Source of the DNA: Arctopsyche grandis
Lineage: Eukaryota; Arthropoda; Insecta; Trichoptera; Hydropsychidae
DNA: 64,000 nucleotides
Assembly (NCBI RefSeq): GCF_051622035.1
Contig: NC_135356.1
Span: 15,238,079-15,302,078 of the forward strand
Reading direction: 5' to 3'
Shown here: positions 1 to 9,624 of the stretch, piece after piece
How positions within the stretch are numbered: position 1 is the first letter of the stretch
How the letters are laid out: the number at the start of each line of letters is the position of its first letter
Made by a program: the position numbers and the translations under genes
The notes under the pieces: generated by a model
Seen by the model: only the letters and a program-made list of their open reading frames with translations
What the model was told of the DNA's origin: nothing
The model's database searches: none

Positions 1-59
1 GATTGATAAAATCCCTTTGAAGTTAATTTTAGTCAAAATGAAAACTTTATAATAAATAT

Positions 60-346
60 TCATAACATTATCTGCGATGCATTAATTTCAGAAGTATCGA
101 GAAGGAGCTCAATTTATGATAGTTTACTTAAAGATTTTCAATTATTTTTTAATTTTGAAATAAGTCAAATGTATTGAAAGAATAGTTTCAAAATATAACA
201 ATGATATCGACACATATCAAAAACGAAAATAATCCTGTCGATAATTATAAATTATTAATTGAAGGTTTAAAAACAAATTATTAATTGTTTCAACGTTTCC
301 AAATGTTGAAACAATTTTAAGAATATTTCTAACGCTTCCTATAAGC
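60..346 (+). pseudogene. hAT transposase C-terminal region, upstream part (interrupted)
   Basis: Weak coding remnants are readable in the + strand, broken by stops and frame changes. Around 245-346 the frame reads FPNVETILRIFLTLPIS. The reading continues only after the 8.9-kb insertion, at 9258, as ISNASGERSFSVLKRVKNNL. That is the C-terminal dimerisation signature of hAT transposases (known family motif: a Ser-Ala/Gly-Glu-Arg-Ser-Phe-Ser block followed by K-x-I/V-K-N). The target duplication CTATAAGC lies inside the codons that read P-I-S, so deleting the insertion and one duplication copy restores the frame. It is a domesticated-like or dead hAT gene; stops upstream make it a pseudogene here. 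The rest lies outside the window. Confidence 0.75.
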
Positions 347-1279
347 CAGCGGTTCCCAACCCTTTTTGACTCGCGTACCACTTGGTAGTACATTACGCTC
401 AATTGTACCACCATATAAAATTGATTGTATTTCATGAAATTTGTTATTGCAAGTGTAATTACATATAATATAGGTAGTATTTGAATTGTAAGAAATTTGA
501 AGATAGGGTAGAACCGTAGACGCAATGAATCTGTTTTGTTGAGAAATTTTATGAAAAAAAGTTATTTGCGGAGTCACAATTATTAATTGCGGACTAAATG
601 ATATATCTCGCATCATTTTAATCGAATTTTAATAAACTATGTTCCTCGAAACAAGCACAAGGATCTCATTAAATTTATTTTGTAAGGAGATTTAATTCAA
701 AAAATAAAATATATTATATCTACTTTGTAATTTTGTGTTTTTATTAAAACCATTATCAGTAATAGAAGTATGATGAAATAATAGATAAATATATTCAATT
801 TAAATTTTGTGACTATGCAAATAACTTTTTTTCCATAAAATTTCTTAACAATTCCTTACCATGCAAATACTGCATACATACATACATATATGCCGGATTT
901 TTGATCATCGACTGTAAATATTGACGTCGACTATGATTAATGATTAATTAAGATAATGTTTATTAATTATTTAAAAAATATTTCTATTTTTATGATTGTA
1001 AATCGTTCATTCCTGAAGCATATATCCGAAACCTAAGACAGAATAAGATTCCCATCCGAATTGACGTAATTACTAGTACTCGCCACCGGTGTCGCGTCGA
1101 TAGCTCACACACACACTCACACAAACAGACATTTGTTTACGTTTTTACATTTGACATTTGACGTGTGTGCATTCATACCGCGACATATATAATCCATTAA
1201 TGAGTCAGTCAGTCAGTCACTCTTCTTCGAAGCCGCTGATATAGCTGAACGCATATCTAACATCTACTGCCCCTCCTCT

Positions 1280-1817
1280 ACTTTTCTGCTTTTGCTTTTT
1301 TCCTTTATTTACAGTTTACTTGTTTTTATATCATGTTTTTATATCTTTTTCAAATGTAGGCCATTGTGGCGCATTAGGTTCTTCCTGTAATGCCACAATG
1401 GTCCAAAACTATTGTTGCGTAAGGGTGGGTGGAGGATCCAAGTAAAAGGCCAACAGTCGTTTCACAGCATTTATTGATGATTAAGGAGATACACGTATTG
1501 TCAGTGTTCAGTCCAGAATGACATGATATCGCCTACGTACCGCCTTATAAGGGGTAGATCTCTCAGGGAGCCTAATCTGTTTACCTGTTGTATAGTCACG
1601 TATTCGGATATGTATTTCCACGACATTGGGTCTTCCTGTACCGATTCTGAGAAATAACTAATAACGGTCATTGTTTAGCCTAAATGCACTTAGAGTCCAG
1701 ATATAATCTTTGGAAGTAAGTGCATGCATTTAGTTAATCCGATAACAGATATCCGTTGGTCTAAGTGCAATTCGCTCAATCCGCGGCGTACGTTACACTA
1801 TTAAATAAATAAATAAA
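1280..1817 (+). mobile_element. LINE 3' end inserted in MULE, itself split by a solo LTR
   Basis: The other MULE copies read CCTCCTCTATCATGTCC without a break (for example near 18375). This copy has extra DNA between CCTCCTCTA and TCATGTCC. The insert begins with T-rich 3' untranslated sequence. It contains a hairpin at 1361-1401 (stem CCATTGTGGC/GCCACAATGG) also seen in other LINE ends of the window, and it finishes with a (TAAA)n tail at 1802-1817. A solo LTR separates the hairpin from the tail. Confidence 0.65.
1413..1797. mobile_element. Solo LTR (385 bp) with 4-bp target duplication
   Basis: The sequence starts TGTTGCGTAAGG and ends GCGTACGTTACA, the TG...CA ends of a long terminal repeat. 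It is flanked by CTAT on both sides (1409-1412 and 1798-1801). No internal retrotransposon sequence is present, so it is a solo LTR or a small non-autonomous element. It sits in the tail of a LINE fragment. A gypsy-like origin is inferred only from the 4-bp duplication. Confidence 0.6.
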
Positions 1818-1984
1818 TCATGTCCAACTTTTCAAAAGAATACAAGCATAACCCCGTGGGTTCCACATCAGATGACGGTTTATCCATAGAGCTTTTTGCC
1901 GGGATGGATTTCATTGTATGCTGGTCTAACAAATTCAAGGTGGATCGTTTCCAAGTGATTTCAATGCTATTTTCATAGTATAGT

Positions 1985-2690
1985 GGATGTGGTGGAGGCC
2001 GTTATCATATATAATGCAATTTTCCGACCACATTTTATGTGTTGTGGATCTTTTCTGTAGGCTTGGCTAAGATAGGCTACAAACATTACAGAATAGAGCC
2101 ACGAAGAGTATCTTAGATGCACATAAATAGGTATATTAGTATAAGATCCGTGTTAAAGTATTTTATATATTTGATGATACTCTGAAAATATATATGTCGG
2201 TTTTTATTTATAAGTTAGATAAGAAAATGTTACCTAGGTATTTTGATAGATATTTTATTAGAGGTATGGGGGAAGGCGAGTGCAACAGTGACGGTGTTGT
2301 TTATTCTGACGAAGAGAATGCTTCCCGCAAAACGGTGACTGACCGTGCATCGCATTGGTACTGCCAGAACCCCGGCGGTCACCACAGAGGTTTACATTTA
2401 CATTAATATAGCATTAGCGGTAGCATTAAATCACAGAATTTAAAATTAAATAAGAGTAGGAAAAACGTGTATGTATGGAAGTGTTGTTACTTATAATAAG
2501 CTGCCAGATGAAATTACAAATATACTTGTAATATTGATAAACTTATGGTAGCTGTAAGGTAACACCTCTAACAGTGTGTATGTATCTATGTACATATGGG
2601 AATGTATGTGTATATATTATTATTTGTGTGATTGAATATAATTAGTTATTAAGCTTGGCTATATCTTAAATAAACAAATAAAACCTTTAT
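1985..2690 (+). pseudogene. LINE ORF2 C-terminus and 3' UTR carried in MULE left arm
   Basis: Broken frames read AVIIYNAIFRPHFMCCGSFL, then, shifted, LQTLQNRATKSILDAHKY. These are followed at 2194-2406 by SVFIYKLDKKMLPRYF and, near 2490, by NKLPDE-like residues. This order (R-P-H-F, L-Q-N-R-A, I-Y-K-L, then L-P-xx-Y/F) is the C-terminal tail of CR1/Jockey-type reverse transcriptases (established family pattern). It ends with an untranslated tail containing AAATAAACAAATAAA. Frameshifts and stops make it dead. The same fragment appears inverted in the right arm and, with a deletion, in the second MULE, so it travels as part of the element. Confidence 0.55.
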
Positions 2691-4067
2691 TGTTTCAACA
2701 CAAAAAATCACACATCTTATTCAAATCTAAACTGTCAAATATCATTCTGATTGTATAGATACTCCTTTCAAAATTTCAAAACTTGTCTACCTAAATCTTG
2801 TTTACACAAAACTGCTATTTGGAAAGTATAATATAAGCATTTGAGAATAATGGTTATAATTTTTATCATCTCTTCCTCGTCTCTGTAACAAGCTATTCGC
2901 TCCACAAAATAATTTTATTTCTGAAAAGCTCGCCAGCCGCTACACACATGAATTGTCATCATAGTATATTCTGCTTACAATCTACTATTTCTGCTTTTTA
3001 ATTTACATGTTATATTTAAGAAAGAAAATAACTGTATCATAATGCAATTTTATAGAGTTATAATTACTTAAGTGTGTTTCGAAATCTTAATTCACTGAAA
3101 TAAATCCCAATTTATGATTGATCGTGTAAATATAATATGACTCGGAATTCCCAAACATTGGCTATTTTTTTTTTTTTTTGATGCTTGACCATTTCTCGTC
3201 CACCTTGATTTTTCGGTTTTAAATTGAAATAAGAGTCAGGTAATTGGGTTTATATATGGGCCACTCAAGCAACAGAATAGCATTTATTCATATAAAAGCA
3301 TTAAAATATAATTTTAATAACATTAAAAACAATCGTAACAAAAAATATATATTCATTAATGTAAAACACAAAAAAGACACATGAAATAAGTGATTTCAAC
3401 ATTGAATCATTGAAGAATCACCAAATAAAAAAAAATCAGATATCTCCGTTCTTCGGTGAATTCTTTTCATGAGTTTTAAGACACAATATCGATAAAGGAC
3501 TTTTCGCAAGAGAATAGGTAAAAGAGAATGATTAGAACTATTAAATTATTTTAATTAAAAGAGATAAACTTTATATCGTGAGTGATTAGCTGATTAATAT
3601 TTAAGTCATAAATGTAATTATGAGAATAACAGAGAATTACACATCTTAAGAAAAATTGCTTTTAACAATATAAATAAGTAATACAGGTAAAACATTATAA
3701 ACAAACAATATATGTAAAACATTAATTATTTAGAAAAGGTAAAAACATATATACATAATTTAAAAAATATGAAGATACATACATATGTATATACAAAAAA
3801 AATTATGTATCAATTTTAAGTTCTGGTAGAACAATGTGAAAACAAGGTTATAATCTAATCGTGATATTTTAGTCAGTTTGGAACTATAAATAAACAATAT
3901 TTTTATGGAAAACAAAAGTTTAAACCAGTCTAGGTATTTTCTGCATACGTCTGAACTATTAAATATAATAAAGTTTATTTCAGCTTCATGAGATGGGATG
4001 AGTTGGAAATAATTATATTTTTAAATAATCTATATAATATCTGTCTATCCACTATTAAAACTCCAAT

Positions 4068-4343
4068 CATAGATCCATCTCCAAATCCTTAACAAAATTA
4101 GTGAGAGCTAAGCGTTCGGCATGAGAATCGGCAGTCACTATATATTTTGGATTTATGTTCCCCAGAAATCTTTCAAAAGAGCAAATGCTGAAAAATTCTC
4201 AAAAGTTGTTAGACTTTAGTAGTGATAACTGCTAATGGAACAGCGCTGGCTATACTTTCTGTCAGAACAAAAGTTATAGTGTGTTGTTGCAAATCACAGG
4301 ATGACGTTGAGTCAATAAATATAATGTTATTATGGTTTGGTCT
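4068..4343 (-). pseudogene. MULE-type DDE transposase remnant, left arm
   Basis: This is the inverted copy of the remnant at 4607-4883 in the same palindrome. The minus strand reads an IDSTSSCD block, then FVLTESIASAVPLAVI, a stop, and SHAERLALTN. These correspond to the first and second catalytic-Asp neighbourhoods of insect MULE transposases as I recall them. Sequence differences from the right arm are few, so the arms are recent or have been homogenised. Confidence 0.5.
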
Positions 4344-4606
4344 CTCTTCATTAGCGGAGTCGTGATTATTACAGTAAAGGGATTTTCTATAAATTTAATT
4401 TTGGCGCCTCCCATTCTCCCTATACATTGAATGTATATTTTCTGTAAGAAAAGAATTTTAAATTTATTATGTACATATGTAACTTTATAAAATGTTCATT
4501 GTCATAATATTCATTACCTTGATCATACTAGTCATTTTTCCACCTCTTTCATATAAAAATGCAGCATGCTGTTGAACTGCCTCCACCACATCCACTATAC
4601 TATACG

Positions 4607-4883
4607 AGACCAAACCATAATAACATTATATTTATTGACTCAACGTCATCCTGTGATTTGCAACCACACACTATAACTTTTGTTCTGACAGAAAGTATAG
4701 CCAGCGCTGTTCCATTAGCAGTTATCACTACTAAAGTCTAACAACTTTTGAGAATTTTTCAGCATTTGCTCTTTTGAAAGATTTCTGGGGAACATAAATC
4801 CAAAATATATAGTGACTGCCGATTCTCATGCCGAACGCTTAGCTCTCACTAATGTTGTTAAGGATTTGGAGATGGATCTATGA
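4607..4883 (+). pseudogene. MULE-type DDE transposase remnant, right arm
   Basis: Translation gives NNIIFIDSTSSCD, then ITFVLTESIASAVPLAVITT, an in-frame stop at about 4739, and then FERFLGNINPKYIVTADSHA followed by ERLALTN and a terminal stop at 4881. The pattern I-x-F-I-D-[ST]-T-x-x-C-D, then L-T-x-x-A-x-P-L-x-V-I, then V-T-D/A-D-S-x-A-E, matches MULE-type transposases of insects; this is a family inference from memory, without a search. Only part of the DDE domain is present and it is interrupted, so this copy cannot supply transposase. Confidence 0.5.
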
Positions 4884-6069
4884 TTGGAGTTTTAATAGTG
4901 GATAGACAGATATTATATAGATTATTTAAAAATATAATTATTTCCAACTCATCCCATCTCATGAAGCAGAAATAAACTTTATTATATTTAATAGTTCAGA
5001 GGTATGCAGAAAATACTTAGACTGGTTTAAACTTTTGTTTTCCATAAAAATATTGTTTATTTATGGTTCCAAACTGACTTAAATATCACGATTAGATTAT
5101 AACCTTGTTTTCACATTGTTCTACCAGAACTTAAAATTGATACATACATTTTTTTTGTATATATGTATGTATCTTCATGTTTTTTAAATTATGTATATAT
5201 GTTTTTAACTTTTCTAAATAATTAATGTTTTACATTTATTGTTTGTTTATAATGTTTTACCTTTATTACTTATTTATATTGTTAAAAGCAATTTTTCTTA
5301 AGATTCTTTTCTTAATTCTGTTATTCTCATAATTACATATGTGACTTTAATATTAATCAGCCAATCACTCACCATATAAAGTTTATCTCTTTTAATTCAA
5401 ATAATTTAATAGTTGTAATCATTGTCTTTTACCTATTCTCTTGCGAAAAGTCCATTATCGATATTGTGTCTTAAAACTCATGAAAAGAATTCACCGAAGA
5501 ACGGAGATATCTGATTTTTTTTTATTTGGTGATTCTTCAATGATTCAATGTTGAAATCACTTATTTCATGTGTCTTTTTTGTGTTTTACATTAATGAATA
5601 TATATTTTTTGTTACGATTGTTTTAAATGTTATTAAAATTATATTTTAATGCTTTTATATGAATAAATGCTATTCTGTTGCTTGAGTGGCCCATATATAA
5701 ACCCAATTACCTGACTCTTATTTCAATTTAAAACCGAAAAATCAAGGTGGACGAGAAATGGTCAAGCATCAAAAAAAAAAAAAAAAATAGCCAATGTTTG
5801 GGAATTCCGAGTCATATTGTATTTACACGATCAATCATAAATTGGGATTTATTTCAATGAATTAAGATTTCGAAACATACCTAAGTAATTATCTTCTAAT
5901 CTATAATTTGGAAAGAGACTTTGTATGTATGTAAATATCCTTGGTCGTCGTCGTCGTCTTCGTCGTCGTCTTCGTCGTCCGTAGATCGGTGACGTCATCG
6001 AACACGTGATTCGATTTTTTTTTTTTTTCGATCCATGGGCGCCGATTTTTTTTTTCGTTTCAATGGATT

Positions 6070-6890
6070 CACCCCCGCGGGGGCGCAAGGCGAGTAGCTT
6101 CATGGGGCCCCGCCAGGGGCGCCACAAGGGGCGCAGCCCCGAAGGGGGCCCGGGGGGCGCAGCCCCGTGGGGCCCCAGCCTCATGGGGCGCAGCCCCATG
6201 GGGCTCAAAAGGGGGCGCCACAAGGGGCGCAGCCCCGTGGGGCCCCGAAGGGGGCCCGGGAGGCCCAGCCTCATGGGGCGCAGCCCCATGGGGCTCAAAA
6301 GGGGGCGCCACAAGGGGCACAGCCCCCTGGGGCCCCAGCCTCATGGGGCGCAGCCCCATGGGGCTCAAAAGGGGGCGCCAACAGGGGCACAGCCCCGTGG
6401 GGCCCCGAAGGGGGCCCGGGGGGCCGAGCCTCATGGGGCGCAGCCCCATGGGGCTCAAAAGGGGGCGCCACAAGGGGCGCAGCCCCGTGGGGCCCCGAAG
6501 GGGGCCCGGGGGGCCCAGCCTCATGGGGCGCAGCCCTATGGGGCTCAAAAGGGGGCGCCACAAGGGGCGCAGCCCCGTGGGGCCCCGAAGGGGGCCCGGG
6601 GGGCCCAGCCTCATGGGGCGCAGCCCCATGGGGCTCAAAAGGGGGCGCCACAAGGGGCGCAGCCCCGTGGGGGCCCGGGGGGCCTAGCCTCATGGGGCGC
6701 AGCCCCATGGGGCTCAAAAGGGGGCGCCACAAGGGGCGCAGCCCCGTGAAGCCCCGAAGGGGGCGCGGGGGGCCCAGCCTCATGGGGCGCAGCCCCATGG
6801 GGCTCAAAAGGGGGCGCCACAAGGGGCGCAGCCCCGTGGGGCCCCGAAGGGGGCCCGGGGGGCCCAGCCTCATGGGGCGCAAGCCCTAAT
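6070..6890. repeat. GC-rich minisatellite, period about 90 bp
   Basis: Units begin with GGGGCGCAGCCCCATGGGGC and recur near 6182, 6272, 6342, 6432, 6522, 6612, 6690, 6780 and 6870. Spacing is mostly 90 bp, with 70 and 78 bp variants. The units are made of nested inverted repeats (GGGGCGCAGCCCC, GGGGCCCC). Because they lack stops, several frames on both strands stay open for 100-250 codons and predict Gly/Pro/Arg-rich products. I regard these frames as artefacts of the repeat, not genes. Confidence 0.85.
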
Positions 6891-7580
6891 AGGCATTAAC
6901 TAAGGGGGGCGAAGCCCTAAACGGCAATTAATCTTGGGGTCGCGGGGGGCGAAGCCCTAAAAGGCATTAACTAAGGGGGGCGAAGCCCTAGACGGCATTT
7001 AATCATGGGGGTGCGGAGGGGCGAAGCCCTAAAAGGCATTAACTAAGGGGGGCGAAGCCCTAAACGGCAATTAATCTTGGGGGCGTGGGGGGCGAAGCCC
7101 TAAAAGGCAACTGATCATGGGGGCGAAGCCTTGGACGGCATTTAATCATGGGGACGTGGAGGGGCGAAGCCCCAAAAGGCATTAGTTAAGGGGGGCGAAG
7201 CCCTAGACGGCAATTAACCATGGGGAAGTGGAGGGGCGAAGCCCTTATCGGCAACTGATCATGGGGGCGAAGCCCTAGACGGCATTTAATCATGGGGGCG
7301 CGGAGGGGCGAAGCCCTAAAAGGCATTAACTAAGGGGGGCGAAGCCCTAAACGGCAATTAATCTTGGGGGCGCGGGGGGCGAAGCCCTAAAAGGCATTAA
7401 CTAAGGGGGGCGAAGCCCTAAACGGCAATTAATCTTGGGGGCGCGGGGGGCGAAGCCCTAAAAGGCATTAACTAAGGGGGGCGAAGCCCTAAACGGCAAT
7501 TGCTCATGGGGCGTGGAGGGGCGAAGCCCTAGAAGGCAAAGGCTCAGGGGGGCGCCGAGGGCGAAGCCCTAGAAGGCAAA
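6890..7580. repeat. Second GC-rich array, GGGGGGCGAAGCCCTA units
   Basis: More than a dozen copies of GGGGCGAAGCCCTA(A/G) alternate with AACGGCAATTAATC or AAGGCATTAACTAA linkers. The GCGAAGCC core is the same motif found in the Helitron 3' terminal region (GAGCGAAGCCGGG), which suggests that the array grew from the element's own end. It is followed at 7581-7730 by T-rich tracts. Confidence 0.8.
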
Positions 7581-8159
7581 AAAAAATTTTGATTTTTTTT
7601 TTTGATTTTTTAAAAAATTTTTTTTTAATTTTTTTTTTATTTTTTTTTTATTTTTTTTTAATTTTTTTTTTGATTTTTTTTTTATTTTTTTTTTTATTTT
7701 TTTTTTTAATTTTTAAATTTTTTTTTAATTTTAGCTTAGTCATGTTTAAGCGGTTTATATTATAAACACTGAGCGAAGCCGGGTAATACAGCTAGTAACT
7801 CTATAAAATTGCATTATGATACAGTTATTTTCTTTCTTAAATATAACATGTAAATTAAAAAGCAGAAATAGTAGATTGTAAGCAGAATATACTACGATGA
7901 CAATTCATGTGTGTAGCGGCTGGCGAGCTTTTCTGAAATAAAATTATTTTGTGGAGCGAATAGCTTGTTACAGGGAGGAGGAAGAGATGATAAAAGTTAT
8001 AACAATTATTCTCAAATGCTTATATTATATTTTCCAAATAGCAGTTTTGTGTAAACAAGATTTAGGTAGACAAGTTTTGAAATTTTGAAAGGAGTATCTA
8101 TACAATCAGAATGATATTTGACAGTTTAGATTTGAATAGGATGTGTGATTGTAGAGTGT

Positions 8160-8875
8160 TGAAACAATAAAGGTTTTATTTGTTTATTTAAGATATAGCC
8201 AAGCTTAATAACTAATTATATTCAATCACACAAATAATAATGTATTAATATATACACATACATTCACATATGTACATAGATACATACACACTGTTTGAGA
8301 TGTTACCTTACAGCTACCATAAGTTTATCAATATTACAAGTATATTTGTAATTTCATCTGGCAGCTTATTATAAGTAACAACACTTCCATACATACACAT
8401 TTTTCCTACTCTTATTTAATTTTAAATTCTGTGATTTATTGCTACCTCTAATGCTATATTTATATAAATGTAACCCTCTGTGGTGACCGCCGGGGTTCTG
8501 GCAGTACCAATGCGATGCCCGGTCAGTCACCGTTTTGCGGGAAGCATTCTCTTCGTCAGAATAAACAACACCGTCACTGTTGCACTCGCCTTCCCCCATA
8601 CCTCTAATAAAATATCTATCGAAATACCTAGGTAACATTTTCTTATCTAACTTATAAATAAAAACCGACATATATATTTTCAGAGTATCATCAAATTTAT
8701 AAAATACTTTAACAAGGATCTTATACTAATATACCTATTTATGTGCATCTAAGATACTCTTCGTGGCTCTATTCTGTAATGTTTGTAGCCTATCTTAGCC
8801 TAGCCTACAGAAAAGATCCACAACTCATAAAATGTGGTCGGACAATTGCATTATATATGATAACTGCCTCCACCA
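8160..8875 (-). pseudogene. LINE ORF2 fragment carried in MULE right arm
   Basis: This is the mirror copy of 1985-2690. The minus strand carries the same SVFIYKLDKKMLPRYF peptide in an open frame of 100 codons (8369-8671). That frame goes on into YSIRGSNKSQNLKLNKS and KNVYVWKC, again a LINE reverse-transcriptase tail. It is part of the MULE cargo rather than a separate insertion. Confidence 0.55.
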
Positions 8876-9257
8876 TATGTTATGTTTGTATTCTTTATAA
8901 AAGTTGGACATGATAGAGGAGGGGCAGTAGATGTTAGATATGCGTTCAGCTATATCAGCGGCTTTGAAGAAAAGTGACTGACTGACTGACTGAGTCATGA
9001 ATGGATTATATATGTCGCGGTAGGTATGAATGCACACACGTCAAATGTCAAATGTAAAAACGTAAACAAATGTCTGTTAGTGTGTGTGTGTGAGCTATCG
9101 ACGCGACACCGGTGGCGAGTAGTAGCATGACAATTCCGTGGAGGTTACGGATATATGCATTCCTGAATGTCCGCCATTATTGATTTTTTTTCACGTATCA
9201 CCAACCATCAACCGTGTACCACCAAGTGGTACGCGTACCACAGGTTCGGAAACGCTG

Positions 9258-9373
9258 CTATAAGCAATGCAAGTGGCGAACGTTCGTTTTCAGTTTTAAA
9301 ACGAGTTAAAAATAATTTAAGCAATTCGTTAAATCAAAACAATTTAAATAATTTATCGATGATGTTTATGTGA
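9258..9373 (+). pseudogene. hAT transposase C-terminus, downstream part
   Basis: This part begins in the second copy of the CTATAAGC duplication. It reads ISNASGERSFSVLKRVKNNL, continues with SNSLNQNNLNNLSMMFM and stops at 9371. It is the continuation of 60-346 (see there). The Glu-Arg-Ser-Phe-Ser and Lys-x-x-x-Asn-x-Leu residues are the conserved dimerisation-domain core of hAT transposases. The ATG further upstream at 9167 lies inside the inserted element and is not a real start. Confidence 0.75.
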
Positions 9374-9440
9374 TGTGGTGCATTTATTAAGCGGGCTCTT
9401 CACTCGCATCGTTTGCGGCCGCGAAAACCGTGTGTGTGAT

Positions 9441-9560
9441 GGTCCGTACGCACCAAACCAACGACGATTTTGGGCCAAGTTTTAAAACCAGTAGCGTACA
9501 AAATATCGAAATAAAAATTAAATAAAAAAATTGAAATCAAATATCAAAATTAAGCTAACG
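9441..9560. repeat. Left arm of an inverted repeat matched at 14977-15050 and 15693-15735
   Basis: The block GGTCCGTACGCACCAAACC, ACGACGATTTTGG, then ACCAGTAGCGTACAAAATAT and an AT-rich stretch reappears in reverse complement at 14977-15050 and 15693-15735. There a LINE 3' end splits it. The arms enclose the LINE and the inverted-repeat element at 9.6-14.97 kb, so they may be the ends of one older element. Confidence 0.5.
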
Positions 9561-9624
9561 AGCGAGATTGAGCTAAAATTAGATCATCGTTGATGTTTTG
9601 AATTACAACAATGTTTTGAATTAC

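Larger units (their letters stand above)
5892..7795 (+). mobile_element. Helitron (non-autonomous, 1904 bp) with GC-rich minisatellites
   Basis: The element starts TCTTCTAATCTATAATTTGG and ends GCCGGGTAATACAGCTAG, typical Helitron 5'-TC and CTAG-3' ends with a GAGCGAAGC stem region near the 3' end. It is inserted between A (5891) and T (7796). The intact site can be read in the opposite arm of the same MULE (about 3050-3075) and in the second MULE (about 19375): removing the element rejoins AATTA and TAACTC exactly. No Rep/helicase is encoded. The interior has a GTC/TTC trinucleotide run, a GC-rich array and a T-rich tract. Confidence 0.85.
1018..9158. mobile_element. Giant palindromic MULE (Mutator-like) element
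   Basis: This is a head-to-head inverted structure. The left arm runs from 1018 to about 4343, the spacer is about 263 bp (4344-4606), and the right arm runs from 4607 to 9158. After subtracting later insertions each arm is about 2.7 kb. The ends are GCATATATCCG and CGGATATATGC. They are flanked by a perfect 9-bp duplication, ATTCCTGAA, at 1009-1017 and 9159-9167; 9 bp is the length expected of MULEs. The arms carry remnants of a MULE-type transposase. A simpler relative with ordinary long terminal inverted repeats lies at about 18185-22022. The palindrome looks like a derivative in which copying switched strand near the right terminal repeat. Confidence 0.8.
347..9257. mobile_element. hAT element with nested insertions, 8-bp target duplication
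   Basis: The left end is CAGCGGTTCCCAACCC at 347 and the right end, read in reverse complement, is CAGCGTTTCCGAACCT ending at 9257. Just inside both ends is a matching GCGTACCACTTGGT block. The flanking 8 bp are CTATAAGC at 339-346 and at 9258-9265, a perfect hAT-type duplication. Without the nested MULE the element is only about 770 bp and has no transposase, so it is non-autonomous. A short open frame on the minus strand near 329-616 is just the element end and is not called as a gene. Confidence 0.85.

Noticed and set aside
2194..2406. A conserved 70-residue frame seen in two places, possible small gene
   Set aside because: It is the C-terminal part of a LINE reverse transcriptase carried in the two arms of one palindromic MULE, not a duplicated host gene.
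5849..6889. Long open frames on both strands, up to 247 codons, Gly/Pro/Arg-rich
   Set aside because: They run through a GC-rich minisatellite inside a Helitron; all frames lack stops because of the repeat composition.
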